Shown piece by piece: positions 1 to 10,490 of a stretch of DNA of 64,000 nt. The stretch is taken from the NCBI GenBank assembly GCA_039881045.1, contig JAYWVB010000030.1, forward strand, positions 1 to 64,000, in the 5' to 3' direction. The position numbers and the translations under genes are program-made. Source of the DNA: Chaetomium olivaceum (lineage: Eukaryota > Ascomycota > Sordariomycetes > Sordariales > Chaetomiaceae). Each line of letters begins with the position of its first letter. The first letter of the stretch is position 1. Under the pieces are notes generated by a model that saw only the letters and a program-made list of their open reading frames with translations, was not told where the DNA came from and did not search any database.

Positions 1-821
1 TCTCTCCTCCTCATCCTCTCCTCACTCCCCCCAACCCCTCCCCCAACCCTCCATCCCATTCTATTTCTCTCCTCTTTCTCTCTCCCCTTTCTTTCCCCCC
101 CTGTTCTCCCCCTTTTCTCTCCCTCTCCCCTCATCCCTTTCTTTCCCACCTGCCCTCCCTCTCTCTAAACCCCTTTCTCCCCCCAAACCCCTGAATCGTA
201 TACACTCCCATCCACAACCTCATCTTCTTTCCATCTTGCCTCATTGACTTCCATCGCCTTGTACAATCCATCTATTGATCTCTATACCTCCTTGTTCTCA
301 ATCCCCGTACTCGACAAATCCCCCTCGCTCCAACACCTTTAACCTCCAGTACCGCTCCTGCCATTCCTATCCTGCCATTCCATTGTACCGGTCTGCTTTC
401 CTCCACTAACCTTAACATGTCACCTTGATCATTGTCTACATCCTGAACGTAACCCCCTTATCTCGCTAACGTCGACCCCTTGTCAAACTACAGCCCTGAC
501 CATGATCCGAACACTCGCCTTACTCTTTATTCGAACCCTGACCAACGTACCACGCAATTTCCTGTCAACCACCTCCGCTACTGTCTTCCAATACACCTTC
601 CTCCTATCATCATTGCTTTCCCTGCTTGCCCATCTTGCCCTGCTTGCCCATCTTACCCTGCTTGCTGTTGTTGTCCCGCTGAACCCCGACCGCCATCCAA
701 ATCTTGACCCCGACCATCTTCGGACAACTGACTACGCCCCATCACCATTGCCAATTCTCCTTGATCTTTGCTTGAACCTATCCCTAACCATTCCACGAAC
801 CTATCCAACCTATCCAACCTA

Positions 822-836
822 CCCCTAACCCTAACC
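822..836. repeat. Telomere-like repeat (CCCTAACCCTAACC)
   Basis: Two adjacent CCCTAA units, the C-rich strand of the TTAGGG telomere repeat of filamentous fungi, embedded in subtelomeric DNA. Diverged units follow at about 2931-2945. Confidence 0.65.
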
Positions 837-1734
837 AATCCATGAAAGTTCCCACCTCCCTTCCTTTTGCTCATGACTCGAACCTGACCTTGCCTATTCT
901 ACCGTCATGTCCTTGATCATTTGCCGAACCTGTCGCTGACCTGACCATTCCTGACCCTGTTTCCGACCATTGTCCGTGACGGACGGGTTTCCTTAACGCT
1001 TGCCATCGCTCTATCGGAAACTCCCCTGATCCAATCACTCTACCTACCATGCCTCCAACCTGACTGACTATTGCCATGATTCTGCCCATCATCACCCTGA
1101 CCCTGATCATCCCCATTGCTCGGCCCACTACCACCATCATGGAACACGGACCCTGAATATTGCCTAAATACTTGTTCTGACCATCGCTCCGATGCTATGC
1201 TGATCTCCTCATCGCTCAACCCATCGCCTTATCCGAACCCTAACGGACCGAAAACAAATCCTGATCCTCGCCATGACACTCCCTCTCCAACCCATCCGTC
1301 CGCTCATCGAACAACGCGCCCTACAACAACGAACCTCCCCCAAATACCCTATCCCCCCATCAAACCTACCTTTCTGCCCTTGATTTTTCCCATGCCCTCG
1401 CTGCTGCCCCTACCGCCGCGCTGCTGTTCTTCGAACCCCTCTTCGCCCCTTGCTCTCGCCTCATCCTCCCTAACCCAATCCTCCTTGCCCTCGCCCCCTC
1501 CGCTTGCGCCATATACGTCTCTTGCCTCACGTACTTACCTTGCCTCGTACCGCAACTACCCTCGCTGCCTTTACTACGCTCACTGTCCTTAACCGCCCTT
1601 GCTTGCTTTGGATACCCTACTCTCTTGATTGCCTTTCTTTCCACCTTCCTACCTCGGTATGTTCTGAATATCTCCCACTCCATTCTCTCGCCTTCATCAC
1701 CTGCTCCCATTATAACCCGCCCCGCTATACTCGC

Positions 1735-1795
1735 CATATCCTCCATGCTCTGGCTGCTCTCCATGCTCTGGCTGCTCTCCATGCTCTGACGGATC
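1735..1795. repeat. 18-bp minisatellite
   Basis: Nearly three copies of an 18-bp unit (ATGCTCTGGCTGCTCTCC) in tandem. A more diverged array of the same type lies at about 2770-2930. The period is a multiple of three, so it leaves a frame open on the minus strand as a Ser/Glu-rich repeat. That is a consequence of the repeat, not evidence of a gene. Confidence 0.7.
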
Positions 1796-2769
1796 TTTAC
1801 GCTCTTACTACCCTCCGCGCCCTCCTACTCTCTACTCTACTACTCACGCTCTTACTCTCTCCATTCTCTACCTGTACCCTTTCCAAAATCGTTCCCTCCG
1901 CCTGTTAAATAACGTTCCTACCCAACCTGCTCTACCCCGTCTTGCCCTCTCCCTACCCTCTTCCCTGCCCAACATCTCCACACACTACGTCCATATCCCC
2001 ATCATATACATCTTGAATCCCTGTATATTCTTCCACTATTGCTACATCGCAAAACCACCCTCTCCCTCTTCCCTGTTGTCCCTGTTCCTACCATCCATGC
2101 CATCATCCTCCCTACCCCGTCCTCCCCTACAACCCATCTCCTTCTGCATCTCCAATCCACTTTCCCCTTTCCAAATACACATACAACCCACCCCCGCTTA
2201 TGAACATCTCGTCCCATCAACCCTCCCGCCATGCGAATCATCCTATCCCCATACTGACAACGACCCCTGATACCTGCGCGAACCGACTTCCATCTCCATC
2301 CTTTGTCCTCCATCGCCCGCAAAATGGCTGCCGTATGCCGCCATCAAAACATCCCGAATACTTCTTCATCTTTCTCCCCCCAACGATTTCTTGCTTTAAC
2401 CATTCCATTCCCGTCTCCACTTGCCACCAACCCATCGCTTCCCTTGTCCGGACATCCTCCTCCATCTGCTGATCTCGTACTTACAATCCCTCGACCGACA
2501 AAACAACAACCTGCCCAACTTTCCAACTATTCCTTAAAATCCTCCACTTCTCTCGACGCCCCGATTGCTACCCGTGTGCCACCTGCTGTCTGCCGTCTAT
2601 CTCCCTTCCTCGTACATCCAAAAGCTCGTACATCATACTCTCCTCTGCATCTATTGCCGTATCGTCCCCATCTCCCCTGACCTTCTGCCTTTAGTCCATC
2701 CTCCAATTCTCCTATTATACTCCATCCCCGCGCCCGGACTATCCTCCTTCTCTACACTTCGACTATCCC

Positions 2770-2930
2770 GCACGCTCTGGCTACTCTCCACGCATTGACT
2801 GTCCTCCGTGCTCTGGCTGCTTTCCACACTCCAACGGCTTTCTCCACTCGGACTGCTCTCCACACTCCGACCGCTCTCCACACGCCAACCGCTCTCTGCA
2901 CTCGGACTGCCCTCCATAATCGGACTATAA
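2770..2930. repeat. Diverged 18-bp minisatellite array
   Basis: About nine degenerate units of the form CTCTCCACACTCNGACNG, related to the tandem array near 1.74 kb by period and by the shared GCTCTCCA core. No coding role is supported. Confidence 0.55.
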
Positions 2931-3409
2931 CCCTAAGTAACCCTCCCTACTCGGACTGTCCTCCCTCCACTCTCTCCCCCTCTCCTCCCCTCTCTCCTCT
3001 CTCTCCCCCCTCTCCTCTCTCTCCCCTGTCTCTCCCCACACCGTACTCGCCTCCTACTGCCTGTCGTTGCTGTCCGCACTCGCTTCGCGTCCCCCTCTCC
3101 CTCATCTCCTACCACAAACCCTCCTCACACGCTTCTTCATATCCATCCTCCACTTCCATCCTCTCTTCATCTTCCCCCTCACCCTACCCTCTACCCTCCC
3201 AATTCCATCCCCCGAGCTATCCTCATCCTGCTCTGTCCCACACACATCACATCTTTCTTCCGACTCTTCACATCCTCCTCGCTCTTCGAATCCATCCATC
3301 ACACCATCCAACGCCCTTCGCCGACAACAACGCCCTTTCAAAAACTGTTCCATCCCACTGTCAAACCATGCTTCCTGCCCATCCTGTTCCCGCCGCCTAT
3401 CTGTCTGCG

Positions 3410-3795
3410 TACTAGATCATGTCCATGATCGCCTTGTTGATGTATCGCCGGTAAATCGCCTTGACGCTGTGCCGCCACAACATAATCCCCAACTTCTCCC
3501 CCATGTACTGCGACGACACCTTGCCGATCTGCCGGCTGATCCGGTCCGTATCCCCACATCCGGCCGACTCCATATTGCCTGCCCCGCTTCCTCTCTTCCG
3601 CCCTCTTGTCCGCCCTCTTGTCCGCCCTCTTGCCCGCCCTCTTGCCGCCCGTCCCGCCGCCCTCCTTCTTCGTCCCGGGAACGCCCATGCCTCGTCCGCC
3701 TGCGGCTCCCATATGTATGGGCTACCCCAAACCCCCGCGCCCTCGCTCGCCCTCTGCACCACCATCCGCCAAAACCGCATCTTTTCATCCACCTC
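3410..3795 (-). pseudogene. Fragment of telomere-linked helicase gene (middle region)
   Basis: This 0.4-kb stretch repeats, with changes, the segment at about 6640-7115 inside the larger helicase gene. Both encode the landmarks WGSPYIWEPQADEAWAFPG and, in another frame, a DTDRISRQIGKVSSQYMGEKLG-type segment. The copy here has lost a few hundred bases of the linker and is bounded by low-complexity DNA. It has neither the ATPase motifs nor the zinc-finger ends, so it cannot encode a helicase. It is probably a remnant of another head-to-tail unit recombined at the chromosome end. Confidence 0.7.
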
Positions 3796-3904
3796 CCCCT
3801 TTACCCCCTATCCTTCTTTCTCCTTTACAATAATATTTATATCTTCTTTTCTCTTCTTCATAATCCTAACCTTACTATACTCTTCTACCCCTCACCCTAT
3901 TCTT

Positions 3905-4120
3905 TCTTAGTAACCCTAACCTTAATTTTCTCTTCTCGCCCTCATTATACAATTCTAATGAACCTTAACCTTACTTATCATTTCTCTCCCTAACCTTACT
4001 TTTCTTTTCTCGCCTTACTATAAAATTCTAATTAACCCTAACCTTACTTTTACCTTAGTTCTCTCTAACCGTACCATTTCTAATCCTAGCCCTCCTTTTC
4101 TTTTCTCTCTCTAACCTTAA
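3905..4120. repeat. Telomere-variant TAACC repeats
   Basis: Recurrent AACCCTAACCTTA words spaced by CT-rich filler, for example near 3909-3925 and 4032-4048. They look like degenerate telomeric sequence just beyond the 3' end of the helicase gene, which is the usual position of telomere-linked helicases. Confidence 0.5.
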
Positions 4121-4299
4121 CAATCTCTAAACTATTTATACCTACCTTAGTACGAAATCATCCTTTTTTCTCCCTTTACTTTTCGCTACTCGTACCTTGA
4201 AAAAGTGAAACAACTCTATTCTTAATGCTAACTATATCGAATCAACCCTTCCTCTACGCTTGCTACTCCTCGCCCCCTATTTACCCCTATATATCTATT

Positions 4300-7200
4300 C
4301 CCCCTCCTCCGCCTCTCGCCACCATTGCCACAACTTCACCACCACCCGACACATCTCGTTGCTCTCTATGCCTCCCCATCGAACCTTACGCCCCATCCAC
4401 CGAATCATCCCATCCATATCCTCCTCCTCAACATACGCCCCCTGCATTCGCATCCACTCGTACAACCGATCGCTCCCACACTTGCCCCTTGCTCCCCACA
4501 TCGATACCATCGTCCGCATTAACACGCCCGGTACTGGCACACCCGCCCTTCTACTCGCCGAAACCCACCCTCTGCCCCTCTCGTCTCGTACCGCTCGCAC
4601 ATCCCCTGCGGCACCCCACAATCAAAACAACACGAGTATGCCTCCCAACGAACCACCCGCTTAACCCGCTCCACCATCTCCACCACCGCCTCCGCCTCCA
4701 CCTCCTCGCAATCCTCCAACCTATGGGCCCGCCATACCGCCTCCGCCTCGCCTATCGCCCGGCACCACGGACAACCCGCCGACCACCCGTCTAATACCCC
4801 CCGAAATATCTCCACCTCCATGCTTTCCTCCGCCTGCCGTCCCCTCTCCGCTTGCCCGTATCTCCGCCGCTGTGCCCGGCCCCGGTATATCTCCGCTGCC
4901 CTCTCCATCTCCCCCTCCTCGCCATCCCCCCATCGATCCCTCCTGCGCCCGTCTCTCATCCACCTCGCTGCCCACCTCCCCTGGCCCCGCCGCCTCCTCT
5001 TCCTCCGCCCCTTCCCCTTCCCCTATTCCCTCCTCCTCCGTCTGCCCCTCCCGCTCTGCCCCTCCCCCCCTTCCCACCTACCCCCCCCCGCCGCCCCTCG
5101 CACCGGTAACACGCCTCCTCCCCGTCCTCGCACCCCCGGTCCTCCCGCCCGTCCATCTCCCTATCCAACACCACCCGCACACACCCCTTCGTCTCCGTAA
5201 ACCTCCACATCGCCTTCTCCACCCCACGGCTCTCCGCCTGCTCCGCCGTCTCCTCCACCGGCCTCCCGCGCCTATCGTACCGCACCGCCCGCACGATAAT
5301 CGCCTCGCTCGCCTGCCCGTCCCGCCCCGCCCGCCCGCTCTCCTGCGCGTAATCCCGTAAACGCCGTACCATCCCCACGTGCACCACCGCCCGGATCTTC
5401 GGCGCGTCCACCCCCAACCCCAACGCGTTCGTCGCCGTAAACACCTGCTGCCCGCCTTCGCGCAGCTGCCGCACCATCCCCCGCTTCGCCTCCGCGCTGC
5501 CCACTTTCCGGTGGTAGCACAACCCTTCCAACCGCCTCGCGTACTGCTCCGCCTTCTTCACCGTATCGCAATACACCACGATCCTGCCCTGCTCCTCGCC
5601 GTACTGCGCCTTCTTCTCCTCCACCAACGCCGCCACCACCTCCTCCTCCTCCTCCTCCTGCCCATTATACCGCCGCACCTCGTACCGCACGTTCGCCCGC
5701 GTCGTCGTGCCCCGGAACCAACGTACCCCCGTCCCCGGCAACCCCACCAACCGCCCGAACTCGCCGCCCTGTCTGCGGCCGCAATGTCGCCGTCAAATAC
5801 ACCAACTGCGTCTCCGCCTTGACCAACCCGCGCAACCCCAACATCCGCGACCGCCACCCGCCCCCGGCCCCCGAATCCAGCACCACGTGGCACTCGTCCA
5901 CCACAATCCGGTCTAACCGGCCCATCGCCCGCTGCCGGTTGATGAAATGCCCGAAACTCTCCCCCACCGCCGCCTCCGGCGTCACCAACACCACCGACGC
6001 CCACTCGTGCGGCCGCCGCCCGCTCCACTCCACGCACTCGATCCCCACCTCGTCGCACCGGTCCTTGATATCACCCCGCAACGATACTAGCGGCACCACC
6101 ACCACCGTCAACCCCCCGCCGCCGCCGCGCACCCCGCCGGCAACATAAACAACATGCTCTTGCCCCCCCCCGTGCCCATCACCACCACGATCGGGCTCTC
6201 TTGCCGCATGATCGCCCCCAACGCCGCCTCCTGCACCCCGCGGAACCGCGCCTCCGGCCCCAACATCCGCCGCAACTCCGCCCCTACGTCTACCTGCCGC
6301 ATCTTCATCCACCGCCGCTCCTCCTCCTCCATCGCCTGCCGCGCTACGTCCGCCAACCGCGACGGCCTCCTCCTGCCGCCGCCGCCGCCGCCGCCGCTCT
6401 CGCTCTCCTGCAACACCGAATCAAACATGCAAAACGCGTGCCACTCGCGGCTGACCCGCCGGAAACCCGATCCGCCGCGCCTCCGTGCTAAACAACGACT
6501 CGTCCATCGAACGCCCGTAAATGCCCTCGCCGATCCGCGCCCCGTGCCCGCTCTGCCCGTGGAACGGGTCCCCGACCCGCCGCCCGGCCAAGTCTTGGCC
6601 CTCTTCGTCCTCGCCCCTCCGCCGTGTCCGCGTGCTGGATCATCTCCATGATCGCCTTGTTCTTGATGTACCGCCGGTAAATCGCCTTGACGCTGTGCCG
6701 CCACGACAAGATGCCCAACTTCTCCCCCATGTACTGCGACGACACCTTGCCGATCTGCCGGCTGATCCGGTCCGTATCCCACGTATCTGGCCGACTCCAT
6801 GTCGCCTGCCCCGCTTCCTCTTCTCCGCCCTCTTTGCCCATGCCCTTCTCCCTCTTCGTCGTCGCCTGCCGTGCCTGCCGACGGCCCCGATCGTGCCGGT
6901 AACCGTGTCCCCCTCTTCTTCTTCTTCTTCCTCGCCCCCTCGCCTGCCGCTCTCCGCTTCCTCTTGCCGCCCGCCCCGCCGCCCTCCTCCTTCGTCCCCG
7001 GGAACGCCCATGCCTCGTCCGCCTGCGGCTCCCATATGTACGGGCTGCCCCAAACCGCCGCGCCCTCGCTCGCCCCCTGCACCACCATCCGCCAAAACGG
7101 CATCGCTAACCACACGTAATACACGGCCAACTCGCCCACCTCCCGCGGCAAATACCGGTGGATCACCTTGGCTTTGGCGCTCATCCCCATCGTCTTGCTG

Positions 7201-9498
7201 TACATGGTCACAAACACCACCGCCCCGTCCTCGATGAACAACCCGCGCACGTCCCCGTCCGCCCCGTTCTTGTACTGCACCGTCACCAACTCGGTCCCGC
7301 GCGCCGGCTGCCCGCCGCTCATATGCATTAACACCAACAACTGCTCCCGGAACGCTTTGATCGCTTTAGCGTACTCGCACACCCGCTCCATCCGCCACCG
7401 CGGCCTCTCGCCCGCGCCCTCGCCCCCCCGAAAAACTCGCCTTGCAACCGCGCCTCGCTAGTTACTCGCCCAGCCAACCACGTCTTCCCATCCACGCCCC
7501 CAAACGCCGCCTCGTTCCGCCGGTCCTCCACAAAACTCCACCCCGTCCTCGTCTCCGCCGCGTTGTCTACCAACCGGTCCCACTGGATCGCCGGCCACGC
7601 CGTCGCCGCCGTGCCTGCCATGGCCCCCCCGGCCGGCTCGCCCTCCTCGTCCACGTCCAACAACAACACGGACCGGCGCAACTGTACCCGCGCCGAATGC
7701 AACAACCCGTGCATCATCGCCCGCAGCGACGCCATGCTGAACTGCACGTGGCCCAACAGCAGCTCGTCCCCGTGCCAATCCGCCACCCCGTCCGCGTTCG
7801 TGTTCGCCCGGATCGCCTTGCCGTACGCCCGCAACCGCAACACCGAATCCATCGGCGACGGCTGCCCGTCGAACGCGATGATCGTCATGAACCGCTGCAC
7901 CATCTCCCGCACCCGGTCGAAATGGCTCCGCGCCCGCCGCCGCGCCTCCGCCTCGCTCTCGCCCGCCACCTGCCGCCGCCGCCGGATCTCGGCCTCGCGC
8001 GCCCGCTTGGCCTTGTACAACACCAACATGCGCGCCACCGTCACCACCGCCGACAACACCGACGTGTACGACAACGCGCTCCGCCATCCCTGCTCCGGCT
8101 GGATCCCCAACACGGCCAACCCGCTATACAACGCGTTCTGGTACTCGTTGTCGCCCACGTCGTGGTCCAACAACGCGATGAAGAAGTCCAATACGTGGCC
8201 CTCGAGCTCGCCCGTGTCGGGGTCCTCCTCGCTCCTCGTCATAGCGTACGCCGCCGTACGTACCTGGTCGAACGTCCTGGCCTGCTGGGTGGTGAAATGG
8301 TATGCCGGCCGTTGGTCGCGGATGCCGGCTTGTAGCTCCTGGCCGTCTCCCCCTACTCCGTCGTCTCCGTCGTCTCCCTCGTCCCTCGTCACCTTCGTCC
8401 CTCCCTCCTCCCTCCTCTCCCTGTTCCTCGTCCCCCTCGTCAACCGGCTCCAAACGCCACGTCCGCCATATATACGCCATCAGCGATTTCCACGACTCGC
8501 TGTACTTGATCATCGTCGTGCCCTTCTGCGCCGTGTTGAACGGCTTCTCGTTCGTCTCGCCGCCGACCTCCCGCCGCTCGATGTAATTGATCGCCGCCGA
8601 CCCGACCACCTCGACCTGCGACGCCTTCTGCGCCCGCCAAATCACCCTTTCCACGGCCAACCATACGACGGCCAACGCGGCATCGCTGCGGGCCCTGTCA
8701 TCCCTATCCCTATCCCTGCCCTGCCCTCCAACCTCCTCTCCGTGCTCTCCGTCTTCTCTATCCTCTCCATCCCCCTCCTCCACTTCTTCCTCCTTCTCCG
8801 CCACGGGCCGCCGTATAGTCGTTGCCAACCACTCGCGGTCGAACCCGCGCAAATGCCGCGGCCAACCCGTCCGCCGCACCCACCTGTTGGCCGACAACCT
8901 CGACTGGTCGCCGATCAGCGCCGCTGCCGCTTCGTCCTTCTCCTTGATGGCCCGCGCCGCCGCCTCGAACTCGGCCCGATGGCGGCTTGGAAATCGGGTG
9001 TCTCTCCCCTGCGCCCGCTTGTGATCCCGTTGGCCGGCATCGTCACCTCGAACAACCGCTGCAATGTACCGGCCTGCCCAAACCGCTGGCAATACACCCC
9101 ATCCACCCATACCTCGCCTAACCCGCCTGCTGGCTGGGCGCCGGGCTTGCCGCCGCGCCCCTTGGGTTGGCCCAACCGTGCTCTAACCGGCAATGCTTCT
9201 GGATGTGCTTCCTCCCACGCTGTATGTACCCGCACTTGATGCACTTCTTGCCGTCGCTCCACACCGGTAATCCGTCGATCGCCGGCACCACCTCGTCGGG
9301 GAATCGGATGTTGTTGGTGTCGGCGGCCAACAAACCGTCGTCCCGTAACGCCAACGCCTCGGCCACGATCCGCTGGCGAACCTGGGCGGCCAAGTGCCGG
9401 TGCCGCGAATTGACATGCGACGCAACCGACCGCGCCGTCACCACGCTTCCATGCTCGTGGCAAATCGCGACCTGGGACGTGGGGAGCTGTATAAACAA
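4300..9498 (-). pseudogene. Telomere-linked RecQ-type helicase with OrsD-like and tyrosine-recombinase-like regions (several frameshifts)
   Basis: Read from 9498 downwards. An OrsD-like zinc-finger domain comes first (Cys-x2-Cys then His-x3-Cys spacing near 9.2-9.3 kb). A charged linker (9.1-8.1 kb) and a recombinase-like region (8.4-6.5 kb) follow. The recombinase-like region has GGQPARGTEL, a WRHSVKAIYRRY block and QSGHGARIGEGIYGRS, matching the Arg, His-x2-Arg-type, Gly-His and terminal Tyr pattern. The RecQ core comes next: GTGGGKS (motif I), VVDECH (II), LTAT (III), TNALGLGVDAP (V) and QESGRAGRDG (VI). Last is a Cys-rich end (CPWC, CCFDCG). Telomere-linked RecQ helicases are known at fungal chromosome ends, and this is probably one. 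Conserved parts sit in different frames, with shifts near 9.15, 8.35, 7.4, 6.9-6.6, 6.13 and 5.78 kb. As written it is not translatable. Decay and consensus errors both remain possible. Confidence 0.75.
9025..9275. repeat. Direct repeat, copy 1 (OrsD/linker segment)
   Basis: Nearly identical to 9715-9967 in the same orientation. It carries the code for the zinc-finger end of the OrsD-like domain and the following VDGVYCQRFGQAG segment. The near-identity implies a recent tandem duplication or gene conversion at the subtelomere. Confidence 0.8.
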
Positions 9499-9610
9499 TT
9501 CGTCTCGAACGATGCCATGCTTGCTGTTTTCGTAAGCGGGTCCGCTTTACGAGAGTACTTGCTATAAACAATAACTCTTACTCCCTAATTTTACCAACCT
9601 CGTTTTTTCC

Positions 9611-10353
9611 CTACTCTATTACTTTTTCCCTCGAAATTACTCTTACGCTCCCCTTAGCCATACCCCTAGCCGCCCTCACCCACATGTTGGCCGACAACCT
9701 AGTCCCGCTTATAGCCTCGTTGGCCGGCGTCGTCACCTCGAACAACCGCTGCAATGTACCGGCCTGCCCAAACCGCTGGCAATACACCCCATCCACCCAT
9801 ACCTCGCCTAACCCGCCTGCTGGCTGGGCCCGGGCTTGCCGCCGCGCCCCCTTGGGTTGGCCCAACCGTGCTCTAACCGGCAATGCTTCTGGATGTGCTT
9901 CCTCCCACGCTGTATGTACCCGCACTCGATGCACTTCTTGCCGTCGCTCCACACCGGTAATCCGTCGATCGCCGGCACCACCTCGATGGGGAATTGGATG
10001 CCGTCTACGTCAGCGGCTAGCGAACCGTCATCTTGCAGCGCCAACGCCTCTTCCACGATGCGCCGCCGATCCCCTGGGGCTAGAGAGGAGTGCTGCAAAT
10101 CGACATGTGCCGCAACCGATTTCGCCGTAACCGCACCACAGTGCTCGCGGCAAATCGCGATCCGGAACGCGGGCAATCGTTTGAAGAATTCATCGAACAG
10201 CACTATACGTAACCCCTTCCCTCGTGTAGGGGCTGGGATAGGGGCTAGGATAGGTAGCTGACTAACGCTCACGACCCTGGCCCCGTCCTGCGCGATAGCT
10301 GGTACCGCTCGCGTTTCTGTCCCCGTTCCCATTTCTGTACTTGTTGGAAACAT
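9611..10353 (-). pseudogene. Second, truncated OrsD-like copy
   Basis: Coding runs from the Met at 10353 through a Pro/Thr-rich leader, then an OrsD-like domain: AICREHCGAVTAKSVAAHV, a conserved AIDGLPVWSDGKKC block, and Cys-x2-Cys...His-x5-His zinc-finger spacing. It ends in the same VDGVYCQRFGQAG segment as the neighbouring long gene. After the domain a one-base shift leads to a different frame that stops near 9611. No recombinase or helicase part follows, so this is a head-only copy. It lies head-to-tail with the long helicase gene and shares about 250 bp with it almost identically. OrsD-like domains recur in fungal subtelomeric helicases. No separate function can be claimed. Confidence 0.65.
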
Positions 10354-10490
10354 CTTCTTTACTGATCTCGAGCGAGATTCTAAGTCCTGTGGGCATCTGG
10401 CCGACTGTACGCTAGGATCGTCGGGGGCCGTATAATTGGGGGCGCTCTCGGCCCTGGGGGCTAGAGGCTTTAGAGGCTTTTCTCCTTCTT

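Larger units (their letters stand above)
1..4220. other. Subtelomeric pyrimidine-rich low-complexity region
   Basis: About 4.2 kb in which the plus strand is overwhelmingly C and T, with runs such as repeated CTCTCCC. Scattered TAACCC-like words resemble degenerate telomere repeats. Open frames here translate into low-complexity Pro/Ser/Leu/His strings with no domain, and I regard none as a gene. The region adjoins telomere-linked helicase relics, so it most likely lies close to a chromosome end. The only recognisable relic inside it is a helicase-gene fragment near 3.4-3.8 kb. Confidence 0.7.

Noticed and set aside
480..4660. Many long open frames in the CT-rich left end (e.g. 3067-3993, 308 residues)
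   Set aside because: They encode Pro/Ser/Leu/His low complexity that follows from base skew, overlap each other on both strands, and have no domains.
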